A stretch of DNA of 64,000 nt from DAOUJI01 sp965224415 (GTDB lineage: Bacteria > Chloroflexota > Dehalococcoidia > Lucifugimonadales > JAGWBF01), in the NCBI GenBank assembly GCA_965224415.1, contig CBDCZB010000003.1, positions 372,001-436,000 of the forward strand, given 5' to 3'. Made by a program: the position numbers and the translations under genes. The notes beneath the pieces are model-generated. The model did not search any database and was not told the origin of the DNA. It saw only the letters and a list, made by a program, of their open reading frames with translations. This document shows positions 43,110-51,934 of this stretch, piece after piece. The first letter of the stretch is position 1; every line of letters starts with the position of its first letter.

Positions 43110-43265
43110 CTAACTTTTCTTCACCCAAAAAGCACAATAGCGCATCGGTTTGGGGTCGCTGAAATACAGCAATCCCCCTAAGTCATCGCCCCAACCGCCT
43201 CTACGAGCGCGCAGCCGGAGTCCTTCAATATTTTCAACAAGATATCCTCGTCGTACAGTTGAAAC
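43110..43265 (-). pseudogene. possible methyltransferase C-terminal remnant
   Basis: Minus-strand residues QLYDEDILLKILKDSGCALV, then after a frame change GGWGDDLGGLLYFSDPKPMR and YCAFWVKKS with TAG at 43110. The pattern resembles the last strands of a SAM-dependent methyltransferase. The rest is missing. Low certainty. Confidence 0.25.
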
Positions 43266-43363
43266 GATTGAGGTGGACGCGGCTTTTCGGACAACTGTTT
43301 AAGTGAAAGTTCTGCTCCAAAACTAATGACCGGGGTGGGTGTCGAAGAAGAGAGGAGCGGGAC

Positions 43364-43693
43364 GTGTCAAAAGACCGGAGAAAGCACAGCGCATCATTCA
43401 AGGCGAAGGCGGCCCTGTAAGCGATCAAGGGCGAGGAAACGGTGGCCCAATTGGCCGCCCGGCACGAAGTCCATCCCGGTCAAATCCGGATGTGGGGAAA
43501 GACCCTGCTGGAAGGAGCGGCCGGTGTCTTCGGCGGAGACCGCGACAAACGCCAAAAGGCCGATGAGGCCCTTGTTGCCCCGCTCTACCAGCAAATCGGC
43601 CGACTCGAAGTGGAACGGGATTTCTTGTGCGAGAGAGGGCCAGCCCATAAGCCGGAAGTGGCGTCGGGAGGTGGTGGGCCGGAGTGTACCGAA
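43364..43693 (+). pseudogene. IS3-family OrfA remnant
   Basis: From GTG 43364 the frame reads SKDRRKHSASFKAKAAL, meets TAA, then continues AIKGEETVAQLAARHEVHPG, QIRMWGKTLLEGAAGVFGGD and LYQQIGRLEVERDFLCERG. It is homologous to the OrfA at 47701-47985 but divergent from it. The in-frame TAA and the loss of orfB, cut off where IS1182 begins at 43694, make it dead. Confidence 0.7.
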
Positions 43694-45349
43694 CTGAGCC
43701 TGTCTCAGAAGGGGATTTGTAGACAGGTTCACTCTGACACGAGGGTCAGATCCAGGCGATGAAATGGTGAGGGGTCGCCGTCAATTGCCTCAGTTCACGA
43801 GACAGGACAAGGCTTCGGACCGTGAAACGGATTGCTCAAGGCTCGGGAGGAGCTCCACTCCCACCACAGGGTGCGCAGGTTGAAAGCGGTGGCCAACATG
43901 ATCCACTCGGCCGCCACGTTGGTGAGGCCGCGCAGCAGGAACCTCCGTGCGCCCTGTTGCTCCTTGATGATGCCGAAGACCGGCTCGCACAGATGCTTTC
44001 TCAGCCGGTAAGCCTCTTTGGCGACGGAGGTAGACATCCAGGCACGATGACGGCGCAGCGCTGCGTCGTGCGGCCCTATGGCCAGGCTTCGCCCGATCTC
44101 CCTGGCCTTGGTACAGGCTCTGAAGGCCGGGCATGCCTGACAGACGGCGCCGGAAGCCCGGTACAGTCGCAACGGGACTCCGTTCGCATGCTGTATGCGG
44201 ACGAACTTGAGCGTCTGTCCCTGCGGACACGTAAAGCTGTCGCTGTGCTCGTCATAGGTGAATTGGTCCTTGTGATACGGGTCTTTGAGGAACCGTTGCC
44301 GTGCCTCTGACACCACCACCTGCTGGCCTCGACGGTCACACTCCGCCAGGTGACTGGCGGAGAAGTATCCGGCGTCGGCCAACGTCATCTGCGACTTCGT
44401 CCCGGTCGTCTCTTCGGACTGCTCCACCATCGGCGCCAACAGGGAGTTGTCATTGGCCTGATCCACCACGTCCACGGCGGTGACCAACATGCCGGAAGTC
44501 CCCTCTTCTGTCTTTGTGGCCGAGACCATAGCCTGGGCGTTGTAGCCAGCCACGATGCCCTGCCGTCCCTTCATCAGCCGGGCCTCCGGGTCGGTCAGGT
44601 TGATGCGCTTGTGGCGCTTTTGACTCCCAAGGTCGGCCATCGCCTGCTTCACCTGCTCTCTCAAGACCTCCTTGTCGGCCAACTTCTCAGGCAGATTGAC
44701 GGCAGAGGCATCCTCTCCCGCTTCGTTCTGTGCCTCGAGATCGGCTATCGTTCTCTCCAACCGATCCAACAGCCCTCTCAGTCCCTCAGCATCGTAGCTC
44801 CTGTTCACTGAGGCGTTGGCGACCACCTTCGTACCATCCACCGCCTGGACCGCCAGATCCACCAACTCCTTGGCCACCGCCGTGCGCACCGTCCGCTCGA
44901 ACAGCTTCCTCATAGCCTGTCGATGCCCTTTGTAGAACCTCCACAGGGTGTTGTGGTCCGGATGCTGCCACCCGGTCAGCCACAGGTACGGTATCTGATC
45001 CCGGCAGGCCGCCTCCAGCTTCCGGCACGAGCGCACACCGGTCATGAAGCCGTACAGCCACACACTCAACAGTGCACGGGGGTGGTCCGCCGGCGCTCCC
45101 AGCACGTCACCGTCTATGTCTACGCCAAGTTCAGCCCAGCCACCTCGATCCAGAGCACCGACAAACTCGCCTACGAACCGTGCGGGATGATTCAATGGCA
45201 GCAGTTCGTCAAGTGTCGGCGGCAGCATCCACATCTGCTCTCGGCCCATATCTCGAAGCGGCATATCGGCATCTCCCCAACTGATGTCGCTTCGAATGTA
45301 CACCCGACGACATACCCGTTGCCAGATCAGACTTCTGAGACAGGCTCAG
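43694..45349 (-). mobile_element. IS1182-family insertion sequence
   Basis: A 1656-bp element with perfect 18-bp terminal inverted repeats CTGAGCCTGTCTCAGAAG (43694-43711, complement at 45332-45349). One transposase gene on the minus strand fills it. No clear target duplication is visible. Confidence 0.88.
43795..45264 (-). CDS. IS1182-family transposase
   Basis: A 489-residue DDE transposase starting MPLRDMGREQMWMLPPTLDE, LLPLNHPARFVGEFVGALD, with the DUF772 N-terminus (LLSVWLYGFMTGVRSCRKLE, IPYLWLTGWQHPDHNTLWRF) and the catalytic DDE_Tnp_1 part (VQAVDGTKVVANASVNRSYD, TLADAGYFSASHLAECDRRG, HLCEPVFGIIKEQQGARRFL). Start at 45264 is preferred over 45303 because GGGAG precedes it and the family begins with this phrase. 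It appears intact. Confidence 0.92.
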   Translation of the reverse strand: MPLRDMGREQMWMLPPTLDELLPLNHPARFVGEFVGALDRGGWAELGVDIDGDVLGAPADHPRALLSVWLYGFMTGVRSCRKLEAACRDQIPYLWLTGWQHPDHNTLWRFYKGHRQAMRKLFERTVRTAVAKELVDLAVQAVDGTKVVANASVNRSYDAEGLRGLLDRLERTIADLEAQNEAGEDASAVNLPEKLADKEVLREQVKQAMADLGSQKRHKRINLTDPEARLMKGRQGIVAGYNAQAMVSATKTEEGTSGMLVTAVDVVDQANDNSLLAPMVEQSEETTGTKSQMTLADAGYFSASHLAECDRRGQQVVVSEARQRFLKDPYHKDQFTYDEHSDSFTCPQGQTLKFVRIQHANGVPLRLYRASGAVCQACPAFRACTKAREIGRSLAIGPHDAALRRHRAWMSTSVAKEAYRLRKHLCEPVFGIIKEQQGARRFLLRGLTNVAAEWIMLATAFNLRTLWWEWSSSRALSNPFHGPKPCPVS

Positions 45350-45395
45350 CTGCGAACTTTGTATCTTTGGCTATATGGGAGAATTCCCTTACAGG

Positions 45396-45552
45396 GCTGT
45401 TCCGAGTGCGGCAGACCGACCGAACTTTGGTCATGGTAGGCCGCCGAAAAGCGAGGGTCGCCGCACTCATCCCTGAAAGAGCTCGAACGGTTGCCTGGGC
45501 TGATTAAGCCCGCATCTTGCAAGGCCGAGCCAGCACAGCAGGGGAGGTGAAC
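45396..45552 (+). ncRNA. candidate IS110 bridge RNA in the 5' non-coding end
   Basis: The 150-200 bp before the IS110 transposase is non-coding and structured. GAGTGCGGC at 45404-45412 pairs with GCCGCACTC at 45460-45468, enclosing a smaller hairpin GACC-GAACTTT-GGTC at 45417-45431 and a further GC-rich part. IS110-type elements encode their guide (bridge) RNA in this end, with loops that pair to target and donor DNA. The RNA limits and loop assignments are inferred. Confidence 0.45.
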
Positions 45553-46500
45553 ATGAAACGAGAACCCATCTACATCGGCATCGACGTCGCTAAAGACCGT
45601 GTGGATATCGCCGTACGTCCAACAGGTCAGAGCTGGAGCGCGTCCTACGAGGAAGAGGAGGTGGAGAAACTGGTTGCCAGGTTGCAGGGATTGGAGCCGG
45701 CCGGGGTGATACTGGAAGCTACCGGTGGCCTAGAGCTTACATTAGCGGCGGCCCTGGCTGCGGCATCACTGCCAGTGGCAGTGATCAATCCCCGCCAAGT
45801 GCGTGATTTCGCCAAGTCCACCGGCCAACTGGCCAAGAACGACAGACTCGACGCCCAGGTCCTGGCCCACTTTGGAGAGGCGATCCATCCGCCCATGCGG
45901 GCGTTACGTGACGCTGACACTCAGGTCTTCGGAGCGATGCTGGCCCGTCGGCGTCAGGTAGTCGCTATGTTGGTGGCAGAGAACAATCGTCTGGGTCGCG
46001 CATTGCGAGAGGTGCGTCCTCGTATCGAGGCCCACATCGCTTGGCTGAAGCAGGAGCTGAGCGATCTGAACGGCGAACTTAGACAAACGATGCTCAGCAG
46101 TCCAGTGTGGCGCGAAAAAGATGAACTCCTGCGCAGCGTCCCCGGCGTGGGAAACCAGGTGTCCATGACATTGCTGGCCGACCTGCCTGAGCTGGGTTCC
46201 ATAGGCCGGAAGGAAATCGCAGCTCTGGTCGGCGTGGCCCCATTCAGTCGAGATAGCGGACGCTACCGAGGGAGGCGTACTACCTGGGGCGGACGGGCCC
46301 GAGTGCGCGCCGTGCTGTATATGGGAGCCTTGGTGGCGGCACGCCGAAACCCAGTCATTCGACAGTTCTACCAGCGGCTTCTGGCGGCCGGGAAGCCTAA
46401 GAAACTGGCTCTCACCGCCTGTATGCGGAAGCTGCTGACCATGCTCAACAGCATGGCGAAGACAGGGAAACATTGGGATCCGATCACACCTGCGTCTTGA
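45553..46500 (+). CDS. IS110-family transposase (DEDD recombinase)
   Basis: A 315-residue recombinase. The N-terminal RuvC-like DEDD domain shows IYIGIDVAKDRVDIAV (first Asp), GVILEATGGLELTLA (Glu) and AKNDRLDAQVLAHFGE (Asp-x3-Asp). The C-terminal Transposase_20 domain shows LLRSVPGVGNQVSMTLLADL, ALVGVAPFSRDSGRYRGRRT and a Ser near TWGGRARVRAVLYMGALVA. It recombines DNA under guidance of the element's own RNA. GGGGAGGTGAAC directly precedes the ATG at 45553. The frame is intact. Confidence 0.93.
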   Translation: MKREPIYIGIDVAKDRVDIAVRPTGQSWSASYEEEEVEKLVARLQGLEPAGVILEATGGLELTLAAALAAASLPVAVINPRQVRDFAKSTGQLAKNDRLDAQVLAHFGEAIHPPMRALRDADTQVFGAMLARRRQVVAMLVAENNRLGRALREVRPRIEAHIAWLKQELSDLNGELRQTMLSSPVWREKDELLRSVPGVGNQVSMTLLADLPELGSIGRKEIAALVGVAPFSRDSGRYRGRRTTWGGRARVRAVLYMGALVAARRNPVIRQFYQRLLAAGKPKKLALTACMRKLLTMLNSMAKTGKHWDPITPAS

Positions 46501-46804
46501 CTTTCAAGACGGTTGCTTTTCGCTGGGAAGTTCCCCTATAACGGACAAGATGGGAGATTTGGGAGGGACACGCAAGTCTCCCAACCTTAAGGGTTTGAAG
46601 CTACTGCTTTCCAGTCATAGGCTTCGGTTCAGGTCCGCTCCAGTGCACGAGAAGGCAACACCAATTATCGATGCAACGCCCCTGCTAAGACAAGAAGCGC
46701 CGCAACGGTCCATACGGTATTTCCCTGAAAACGGAAGCCTACAAGTTAGGTGGACCCGGTCAGTTGGACAGGATATAGGTGGAATTAAGCGAGAGTCCCG
46801 CTGC

Positions 46805-47704
46805 TCATGCCAATGATACCAACACCCGTTCCGGTGGATCTCCCGTCACCTTTGAACTATCCCCCGTGGCATTCCTGGCATCGTGGAACACCTCGGCCGG
46901 GGTCCGGTAGCCCAAGGCCTGATGGGGCCTCTGGTCGTTGTAGAAACGGAGGTAGGCGCCCAGTTCCCTCCTGGCTTCACTAGCGTTGGCGTAGGCTTTC
47001 AGGTACACCTCCTCGTACTTCACCGTGCGCCACAGCCGCTCCACGAAGATGTTGTCGGCGTAGCGCCCCTTCCCGTCCATGCTGATCTTGACCCCATGGT
47101 CCTGCAGCGCCTGGGTGAATTCCAGGCTGGTGAATTGACTCCCCTGGTCGGTGTTGAAGACCTCCGGCTGGCCTTGCCCCAGCGCCTCCTTCAAGGCGTC
47201 GACGCAGAAGTCGGCCTCCAAGGTGTTGGACAATCGCCAAGCCACCACGCACCGGCTGTGCCAGTCCATGATGGCCACTAAGTAGAGGAATCCCCGGGCC
47301 ATGGGCAGGTAGGTGATGTCGGCGGCCCACGCCTGGTTGGGCCGGGTAACCCTGGCGTTCCTCAATAGGTAGGGATAGACTCGATGCTCCGGCGCCGGCC
47401 GGCTGGCGCGTGGACTCCGGTAGATGGCCCGCAGCCCCATGATGCGCATCAGCCGCCGCACCCGCTTCCGGCTCACGCACCTGCCCTCCCGGGCCAGCCA
47501 GACCTTCATGCGCCTCGACCCGTAGAAGGGTGTATCCAGGCACTGCCTGTCCATGGCTTGCATCAAGGCCAGGTTCTCGCCGGAGGCTTCCCTGGGTCGA
47601 TAATACAGGCTGGAACGGGCCACTCCCAGCAGGGCGCACTGCCGCGCTGTCGACAACGATGTGCGCTCCCGATCCACCATCCCTCGCCGCTGGGCCAGGC
47701 TCAT
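46805..47704 (-). CDS. IS3-family transposase OrfB
   Basis: A 299-residue integrase-like subunit: MSLAQRRGMVDRERTSLSTA, HTH_21 part FYGSRRMKVWLAREGRCVSR, then the catalytic core with RPNQAWAADITYLPMARGFL (Asp), VFNTDQGSQFTSLEF (Asp) and FVERLWRTVKYEEVYLKAY (Glu), closing with RPHQALGYRTPAEVFHDA. Its ATG at 47704 overlaps the OrfA stop (ATGA), so translational coupling rather than an A-rich slip is the likely expression route. The frame is intact. Confidence 0.93.
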   Translation of the reverse strand: MSLAQRRGMVDRERTSLSTARQCALLGVARSSLYYRPREASGENLALMQAMDRQCLDTPFYGSRRMKVWLAREGRCVSRKRVRRLMRIMGLRAIYRSPRASRPAPEHRVYPYLLRNARVTRPNQAWAADITYLPMARGFLYLVAIMDWHSRCVVAWRLSNTLEADFCVDALKEALGQGQPEVFNTDQGSQFTSLEFTQALQDHGVKISMDGKGRYADNIFVERLWRTVKYEEVYLKAYANASEARRELGAYLRFYNDQRPHQALGYRTPAEVFHDARNATGDSSKVTGDPPERVLVSLA

Positions 47705-47985
47705 GGACCGGACCTCTCCGACAAGAAATCCCGCTCCACCTTCAGCTGTCCGATTTCCTGGTACAGCCGGGCGATCAGGGCGGCATCGCTACTGGCCTTC
47801 TGCTCTTGCCCGTTGCTGAACACGCCGGCGGCACCCGAGGTGAGCGCTTTCTTCCAAGCCTGAATCTGGCTGGGGTGGACCTGGCGCCTGGCCGCCAGTT
47901 GGGCCACCGTGTCCTCCCCCTTCACCGCCTCCAGGGCCACCTTGTCCTTGAGAGCCGGGTTGTGCTTTCTCCGTTGTTTCGACAT
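47701..47985 (-). CDS. IS3-family transposase OrfA
   Basis: A 94-residue HTH subunit: MSKQRRKHNPALKDKVALEA, VKGEDTVAQLAARRQVHPSQ, IQAWKKALTSGAAGVF and a coiled-coil end ARLYQEIGQLKVERDFLSER. It binds the element ends and dimerises with OrfB. GGAG lies just upstream of the ATG at 47985. It is related to the dead copy at 43364-43693. Confidence 0.93.
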   Translation of the reverse strand: MSKQRRKHNPALKDKVALEAVKGEDTVAQLAARRQVHPSQIQAWKKALTSGAAGVFSNGQEQKASSDAALIARLYQEIGQLKVERDFLSERSGP

Positions 47986-48073
47986 TTCCCACTCCTCTTT
48001 GACAGCAACCGCTGCCCTCAGTTTAGGAGCAGGACTCTCGCTTAGCTGCCTGTCCAGTTTCCTGGGTCCACCT

Positions 48074-48539
48074 CACGGGGCACCCACGACGTAACGCACC
48101 CCACCATCCTGTAGGGGGCTTCGCCCTCGTCTCCCGACCTTCCGACCCAGCCTTAGGACCACTCGCTCCCATGCAACTCCGACGTGGCCGGACTCTGGCC
48201 CCACAGCCCGACGTTCCGCCTTGTACTTTTACAACTTCGCCGGAACCAGCCCATTCATAAATTGCTCGCAGAAACGGCTCCGACTTCACTCCTTCTGCCC
48301 CTGTTTCAGGTTCAAAACGGCCCCAGACTTGTATTTCTACAACTGCCGCAAATCCCTGTACACGGGTACGACACCCAATTCGGCCTCCGAAGCCACTCCG
48401 GACGGCCTCAGACGGGGACTCGACACCCCCGGATAATTGCTTGATGCAATGTAGTTGCCTCGGCCCACGCCACGGCTCCCGCTGGGAGCTTTGGCTCCAA
48501 ATCTGTGGAACCAGACCTTTCACCAAGCCTTGAACGCCC
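48074..48539. other. 466-bp stretch, no gene seen
   Basis: Between the IS3 and the second IS630 copy. Two related strings, CTTGTACTTTTACAACTTCG (48219) and CTTGTATTTCTACAACTGCC (48328), occur about 108 bp apart. No gene or RNA is supportable. Confidence 0.4.
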
Positions 48540-48554
48540 TAGTACTGAACCAAA

Positions 48555-49187
48555 TCAGGATTGGCAGGGATAGAGGCGATGGAGTTTGCGTCTGGCGTCT
48601 TGGGCAGTGAACCGCCAGTTAATGGTAGCTCCTATCGCGTTCCGCTCTGACACGCAGGCGCTGACGGCTCTTTCCAGGCTGTCCTCATCTCCGTTGCGTC
48701 CGCGCAGGCAGGCCCGGGCCAGCACGCTGAACTCGATCTCCGCCATATTCAGCCAGCTTCCGTGCTTGGGAGTGTGGTGCAACTCCAGCCGCTTGGCGAT
48801 GCGCCGGGCCTCGGCCGCCGGGAAAGTCTCGTAAAGCGAGGCCATCCGATGCGTGTTCAGATTGTCGAGAACCAGCCGAATCACCGGGACATCGGGGTAG
48901 GCCTCATCCACCAGCCACCGCATCTGCTGAGCGAAGTCCTGCATGGTGCGTTGCCGGGTTATCGCCACGTGGCGCCAGCCCCGGCGAGGCTCACAGGTGA
49001 GGAACAGGTTGCGCGTCCCTCCCCGCTGGTATTCGTAGTCCTCACGCCTCGGCCTCCCAGGCTTTGCCGGCAGCGGTTCCCTCACGTCGGCCAGCAACTG
49101 GGTGGAGGTCTCGTCAAAGCAGACCACCGGCCTCTGCGGATCGTAGGGCTCGGCGTAGAGATCCAGCACGTCCTCCATGGCCGCCAC
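48555..49187 (-). CDS. IS630 transposase, catalytic part (copy 2)
   Basis: The 210-residue translation is identical to the catalytic part of copy 1, with the same DDE residues. Because the poly-A run is one base shorter, the -1 slip that works in the other copies would not bring this frame into register; a +1 or -2 shift would be needed. It is therefore probably not made as a fusion. Confidence 0.88.
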   Translation of the reverse strand: MAAMEDVLDLYAEPYDPQRPVVCFDETSTQLLADVREPLPAKPGRPRREDYEYQRGGTRNLFLTCEPRRGWRHVAITRQRTMQDFAQQMRWLVDEAYPDVPVIRLVLDNLNTHRMASLYETFPAAEARRIAKRLELHHTPKHGSWLNMAEIEFSVLARACLRGRNGDEDSLERAVSACVSERNAIGATINWRFTAQDARRKLHRLYPCQS

Positions 49188-49686
49188 GAACTCTCCACCT
49201 ACCTTGGGGATGCACCATTGTTTCTTGAGCCACGGCTTGAGCGTGTTTTTTTAGCCGCAGGCGGACCGTCTCGGGAGATAAAGACTCCACCAATCCCAAC
49301 TCCACCACCTTGCCCGCCAGGGCCCGCATGGTCCAGTGGTCATGACCGTCGGGCACCGGGCTGCAGGCCAAGGCTATCAGGTGGGCCTCCACCCTTTCAT
49401 CCACCTTTCTGGGCCGGTTGACCTGGTTATGGTGCCTCAGCACCTCGTCCAGTCCTTCCTCGGCATACCGCCGCTTGGTGCGGAACACGGTCCGCTCCGA
49501 CACGTCCAGTGCGGTGGCCACCTGGGGGGCGGTCCAGCCCTCATCTATCTTGATCAGGATGCGGGCCCGGGTAATCGCCTGTGCGGAACTCCTCCCAGCC
49601 CTGATCATCTTCCTGAGCCGTCCCTTTTCCTGTGTTGCCAGCCGGACTCCGTACTTCTCCTGCACCATGACCACCTCACATCCCAC
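49114..49686 (-). CDS. IS630 transposase, N-terminal part with altered tail (copy 2)
   Basis: The first 145 or so residues equal those of copy 1. After the seven-A run the frame differs and reads KKHAQAVAQETMVHPQGRWR and on for 190 residues in total, overlapping the catalytic frame out of phase. The tail has no meaning in the family, so this copy looks mutated. Confidence 0.8.
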   Translation of the reverse strand: MGCEVVMVQEKYGVRLATQEKGRLRKMIRAGRSSAQAITRARILIKIDEGWTAPQVATALDVSERTVFRTKRRYAEEGLDEVLRHHNQVNRPRKVDERVEAHLIALACSPVPDGHDHWTMRALAGKVVELGLVESLSPETVRLRLKKHAQAVAQETMVHPQGRWRVRGGHGGRAGSLRRALRSAEAGGLL

Positions 49687-49764
49687 AACCCTTCGTCTAT
49701 CCCCAAGGTAGCATCCTGTCTGGGCTCACGTACTAACTGACAATGCCAGATTGGCCGAATACTA

Positions 49765-50051
49765 GCGCCAAATCGCTCACTCCAATGTAGCTTCGAACGT
49801 GGCAGCGACTACTCCCTGCGAAGCTGGCCTTGTTTAGTATCGAGGACCTCAATGCGGCCAGAACCGGCCTTTCCCTCCAAGTGATCACAGCAACCGGCTG
49901 ATGAGTTCCGAAATGACTTCGATTCCATTGCTGAATGGCCCAGGATGTCCGTTTCTGCCCGAAGTCTCGATTCCCTGTACACCCCTTGACGGCGGTTGGT
50001 GCCCAATCCGATGGGCCAACCTGGGCCACCGTCCCCGCCGCCGAATCCCCC
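49765..50051. other. 287-bp spacer between IS630 copies
   Basis: Unique sequence between copies 2 and 3. No gene, repeat or RNA is supportable. Confidence 0.4.
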
Positions 50052-50066
50052 TAGTACTGAACCAAA

Positions 50067-50699
50067 TCAGGATTGGCATGGATAGAGGCGATGGAGTTTG
50101 CGTCTGGCGTCTTGGGCAGTGAACCGCCAGTTAATGGTAGCTCCTATCGCGTTCCGCTCTGACACGCAGGCGCTGACGGCTCTTTCCAGGCTGTCCTCAT
50201 CTCCGTTGCGTCCGCGCAGGCAGGCCCGGGCCAGCACGCTGAACTCGATCTCCGCCATATTCAGCCAGCTTCCGTGCTTGGGAGTGTGGTGCAACTCCAG
50301 CCGCTTGGCGATGCGCCGGGCCTCGGCCGCCGGGAAAGTCTCGTAAAGCGAGGCCATCCGATGCGTGTTCAGATTGTCGAGAACCAGCCGAATCACCGGG
50401 ACATCGGGGTAGGCCTCATCCACCAGCCACCGCATCTGCTGAGCGAAGTCCTGCATGGTGCGTTGCCGGGTTATCGCCACGTGGCGCCAGCCCCGGCGAG
50501 GCTCACAGGTGAGGAACAGGTTGCGCGTCCCTCCCCGCTGGTATTCGTAGTCCTCACGCCTCGGCCTCCCAGGCTTTGCCGGCAGCGGTTCCCTCACGTC
50601 GGCCAGCAACTGGGTGGAGGTCTCGTCAAAGCAGACCACCGGCCTCTGCGGATCGTAGGGCTCGGCGTAGAGATCCAGCACGTCCTCCATGGCCGCCAC
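50067..50699 (-). CDS. IS630 transposase, catalytic part (copy 3)
   Basis: Protein identical to the catalytic part in copy 1. Eight-A slip site upstream at 50758-50765 allows -1 fusion to the N-terminal part. Confidence 0.9.
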   Translation of the reverse strand: MAAMEDVLDLYAEPYDPQRPVVCFDETSTQLLADVREPLPAKPGRPRREDYEYQRGGTRNLFLTCEPRRGWRHVAITRQRTMQDFAQQMRWLVDEAYPDVPVIRLVLDNLNTHRMASLYETFPAAEARRIAKRLELHHTPKHGSWLNMAEIEFSVLARACLRGRNGDEDSLERAVSACVSERNAIGATINWRFTAQDARRKLHRLYPCQS

Positions 50700-50710
50700 G
50701 AACTCTCCAC

Positions 50711-51199
50711 CTACCTTGGGGATGCACCATTGTTTCTTGAGCCACGGCTTGAGCGTGTTTTTTTTAGCCGCAGGCGGACCGTCTCGGGAGATAAAGACTC
50801 CACCAATCCCAACTCCACCACCTTGCCCGCCAGGGCCCGCATGGTCCAGTGGTCATGACCGTCGGGCACCGGGCTGCAGGCCAAGGCTATCAGGTGGGCC
50901 TCCACCCTTTCATCCACCTTTCTGGGCCGGTTGACCTGGTTATGGTGCCTCAGCACCTCGTCCAGTCCTTCCTCGGCATACCGCCGCTTGGTGCGGAACA
51001 CGGTCCGCTCCGACACGTCCAGTGCGGTGGCCACCTGGGGGGCGGTCCAGCCCTCATCTATCTTGATCAGGATGCGGGCCCGGGTAATCGCCTGTGCGGA
51101 ACTCCTCCCAGCCCTGATCATCTTCCTGAGCCGTCCCTTTTCCTGTGTTGCCAGCCGGACTCCGTACTTCTCCTGCACCATGACCACCTCACATCCCAC
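50711..51199 (-). CDS. IS630 transposase, N-terminal part (copy 3)
   Basis: Protein identical to the N-terminal part in copy 1 (162 residues in the unshifted frame). Confidence 0.9.
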   Translation of the reverse strand: MGCEVVMVQEKYGVRLATQEKGRLRKMIRAGRSSAQAITRARILIKIDEGWTAPQVATALDVSERTVFRTKRRYAEEGLDEVLRHHNQVNRPRKVDERVEAHLIALACSPVPDGHDHWTMRALAGKVVELGLVESLSPETVRLRLKKTRSSRGSRNNGASPR

Positions 51200-51290
51200 A
51201 ACCCTTCGTCTATCCCCAAGGTAGCATCCTGTCTGGGCTCACGTACTAACTGACAATGCCAGATTGGCCGAATACTAGTACTGAACCAAA

Positions 51291-51923
51291 TCAGGATTGG
51301 CAGGGATAGAGGCGATGGAGTTTGCGTCTGGCGTCTTGGGCAGTGAACCGCCAGTTAATGGTAGCTCCTATCGCGTTCCGCTCTGACACGCAGGCGCTGA
51401 CGGCTCTTTCCAGGCTGTCCTCATCTCCGTTGCGTCCGCGCAGGCAGGCCCGGGCCAGCACGCTGAACTCGATCTCCGCCATATTCAGCCAGCTTCCGTG
51501 CTTGGGAGTGTGGTGCAACTCCAGCCGCTTGGCGATGCGCCGGGCCTCGGCCGCCGGGAAAGTCTCGTAAAGCGAGGCCATCCGATGCGTGTTCAGATTG
51601 TCGAGAACCAGCCGAATCACCGGGACATCGGGGTAGGCCTCATCCACCAGCCACCGCATCTGCTGAGCGAAGTCCTGCATGGTGCGTTGCCGGGTTATCG
51701 CCACGTGGCGCCAGCCCCGGCGAGGCTCACAGGTGAGGAACAGGTTGCGCGTCCCTCCCCGCTGGTATTCGTAGTCCTCACGCCTCGGCCTCCCAGGCTT
51801 TGCCGGCAGCGGTTCCCTCACGTCGGCCAGCAACTGGGTGGAGGTCTCGTCAAAGCAGACCACCGGCCTCTGCGGATCGTAGGGCTCGGCGTAGAGATCC
51901 AGCACGTCCTCCATGGCCGCCAC
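51291..51923 (-). CDS. IS630 transposase, catalytic part (copy 4)
   Basis: Protein identical to the catalytic part in copy 1, with an intact eight-A slip site upstream. Confidence 0.9.
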   Translation of the reverse strand: MAAMEDVLDLYAEPYDPQRPVVCFDETSTQLLADVREPLPAKPGRPRREDYEYQRGGTRNLFLTCEPRRGWRHVAITRQRTMQDFAQQMRWLVDEAYPDVPVIRLVLDNLNTHRMASLYETFPAAEARRIAKRLELHHTPKHGSWLNMAEIEFSVLARACLRGRNGDEDSLERAVSACVSERNAIGATINWRFTAQDARRKLHRLYPCQS

Positions 51924-51934
51924 GAACTCTCCAC

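Larger units (their letters stand above)
45396..46540 (+). mobile_element. IS110-family element (ends approximate)
   Basis: The element comprises the structured left end, the transposase gene and about 40 bp of right end. IS110 members have no long inverted repeats, so the ends cannot be fixed by eye. Similar strings AATTCCCTTACAGGG (about 45382) and AAGTTCCCCTATAACGG (about 46528) may mark the two junctions. Confidence 0.55.
46748..48073 (-). mobile_element. IS3-family insertion sequence (second type)
   Basis: About 1.33 kb with imperfect inverted ends: AGGTGGACCC with TGGACAGG and TAAGCGAGAGTCC on the left, and the complement GGACTCTCGCTTA, CCTGTCCA, GGGTCCACCT on the right (48064-48073). 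OrfA and orfB lie on the minus strand. No target duplication is evident, so the outermost bases may be off by a few. Confidence 0.85.
48542..49762 (-). mobile_element. IS630-family element, copy 2 (7-T variant)
   Basis: 1221 bp, one base shorter than the other copies because the T run is seven long (49246-49252) instead of eight. Ends and TA duplication (48540-48541 and 49763-49764, in CTAG) are as in copy 1. Confidence 0.93.
50054..51275 (-). mobile_element. IS630-family element, copy 3
   Basis: 1222 bp with eight T at 50758-50765. It differs from copy 1 by T at 50079, a synonymous change near the transposase end. The left TA is at 50052-50053. Its right TA (51276-51277) is also the left TA of copy 4. 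Confidence 0.93.
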
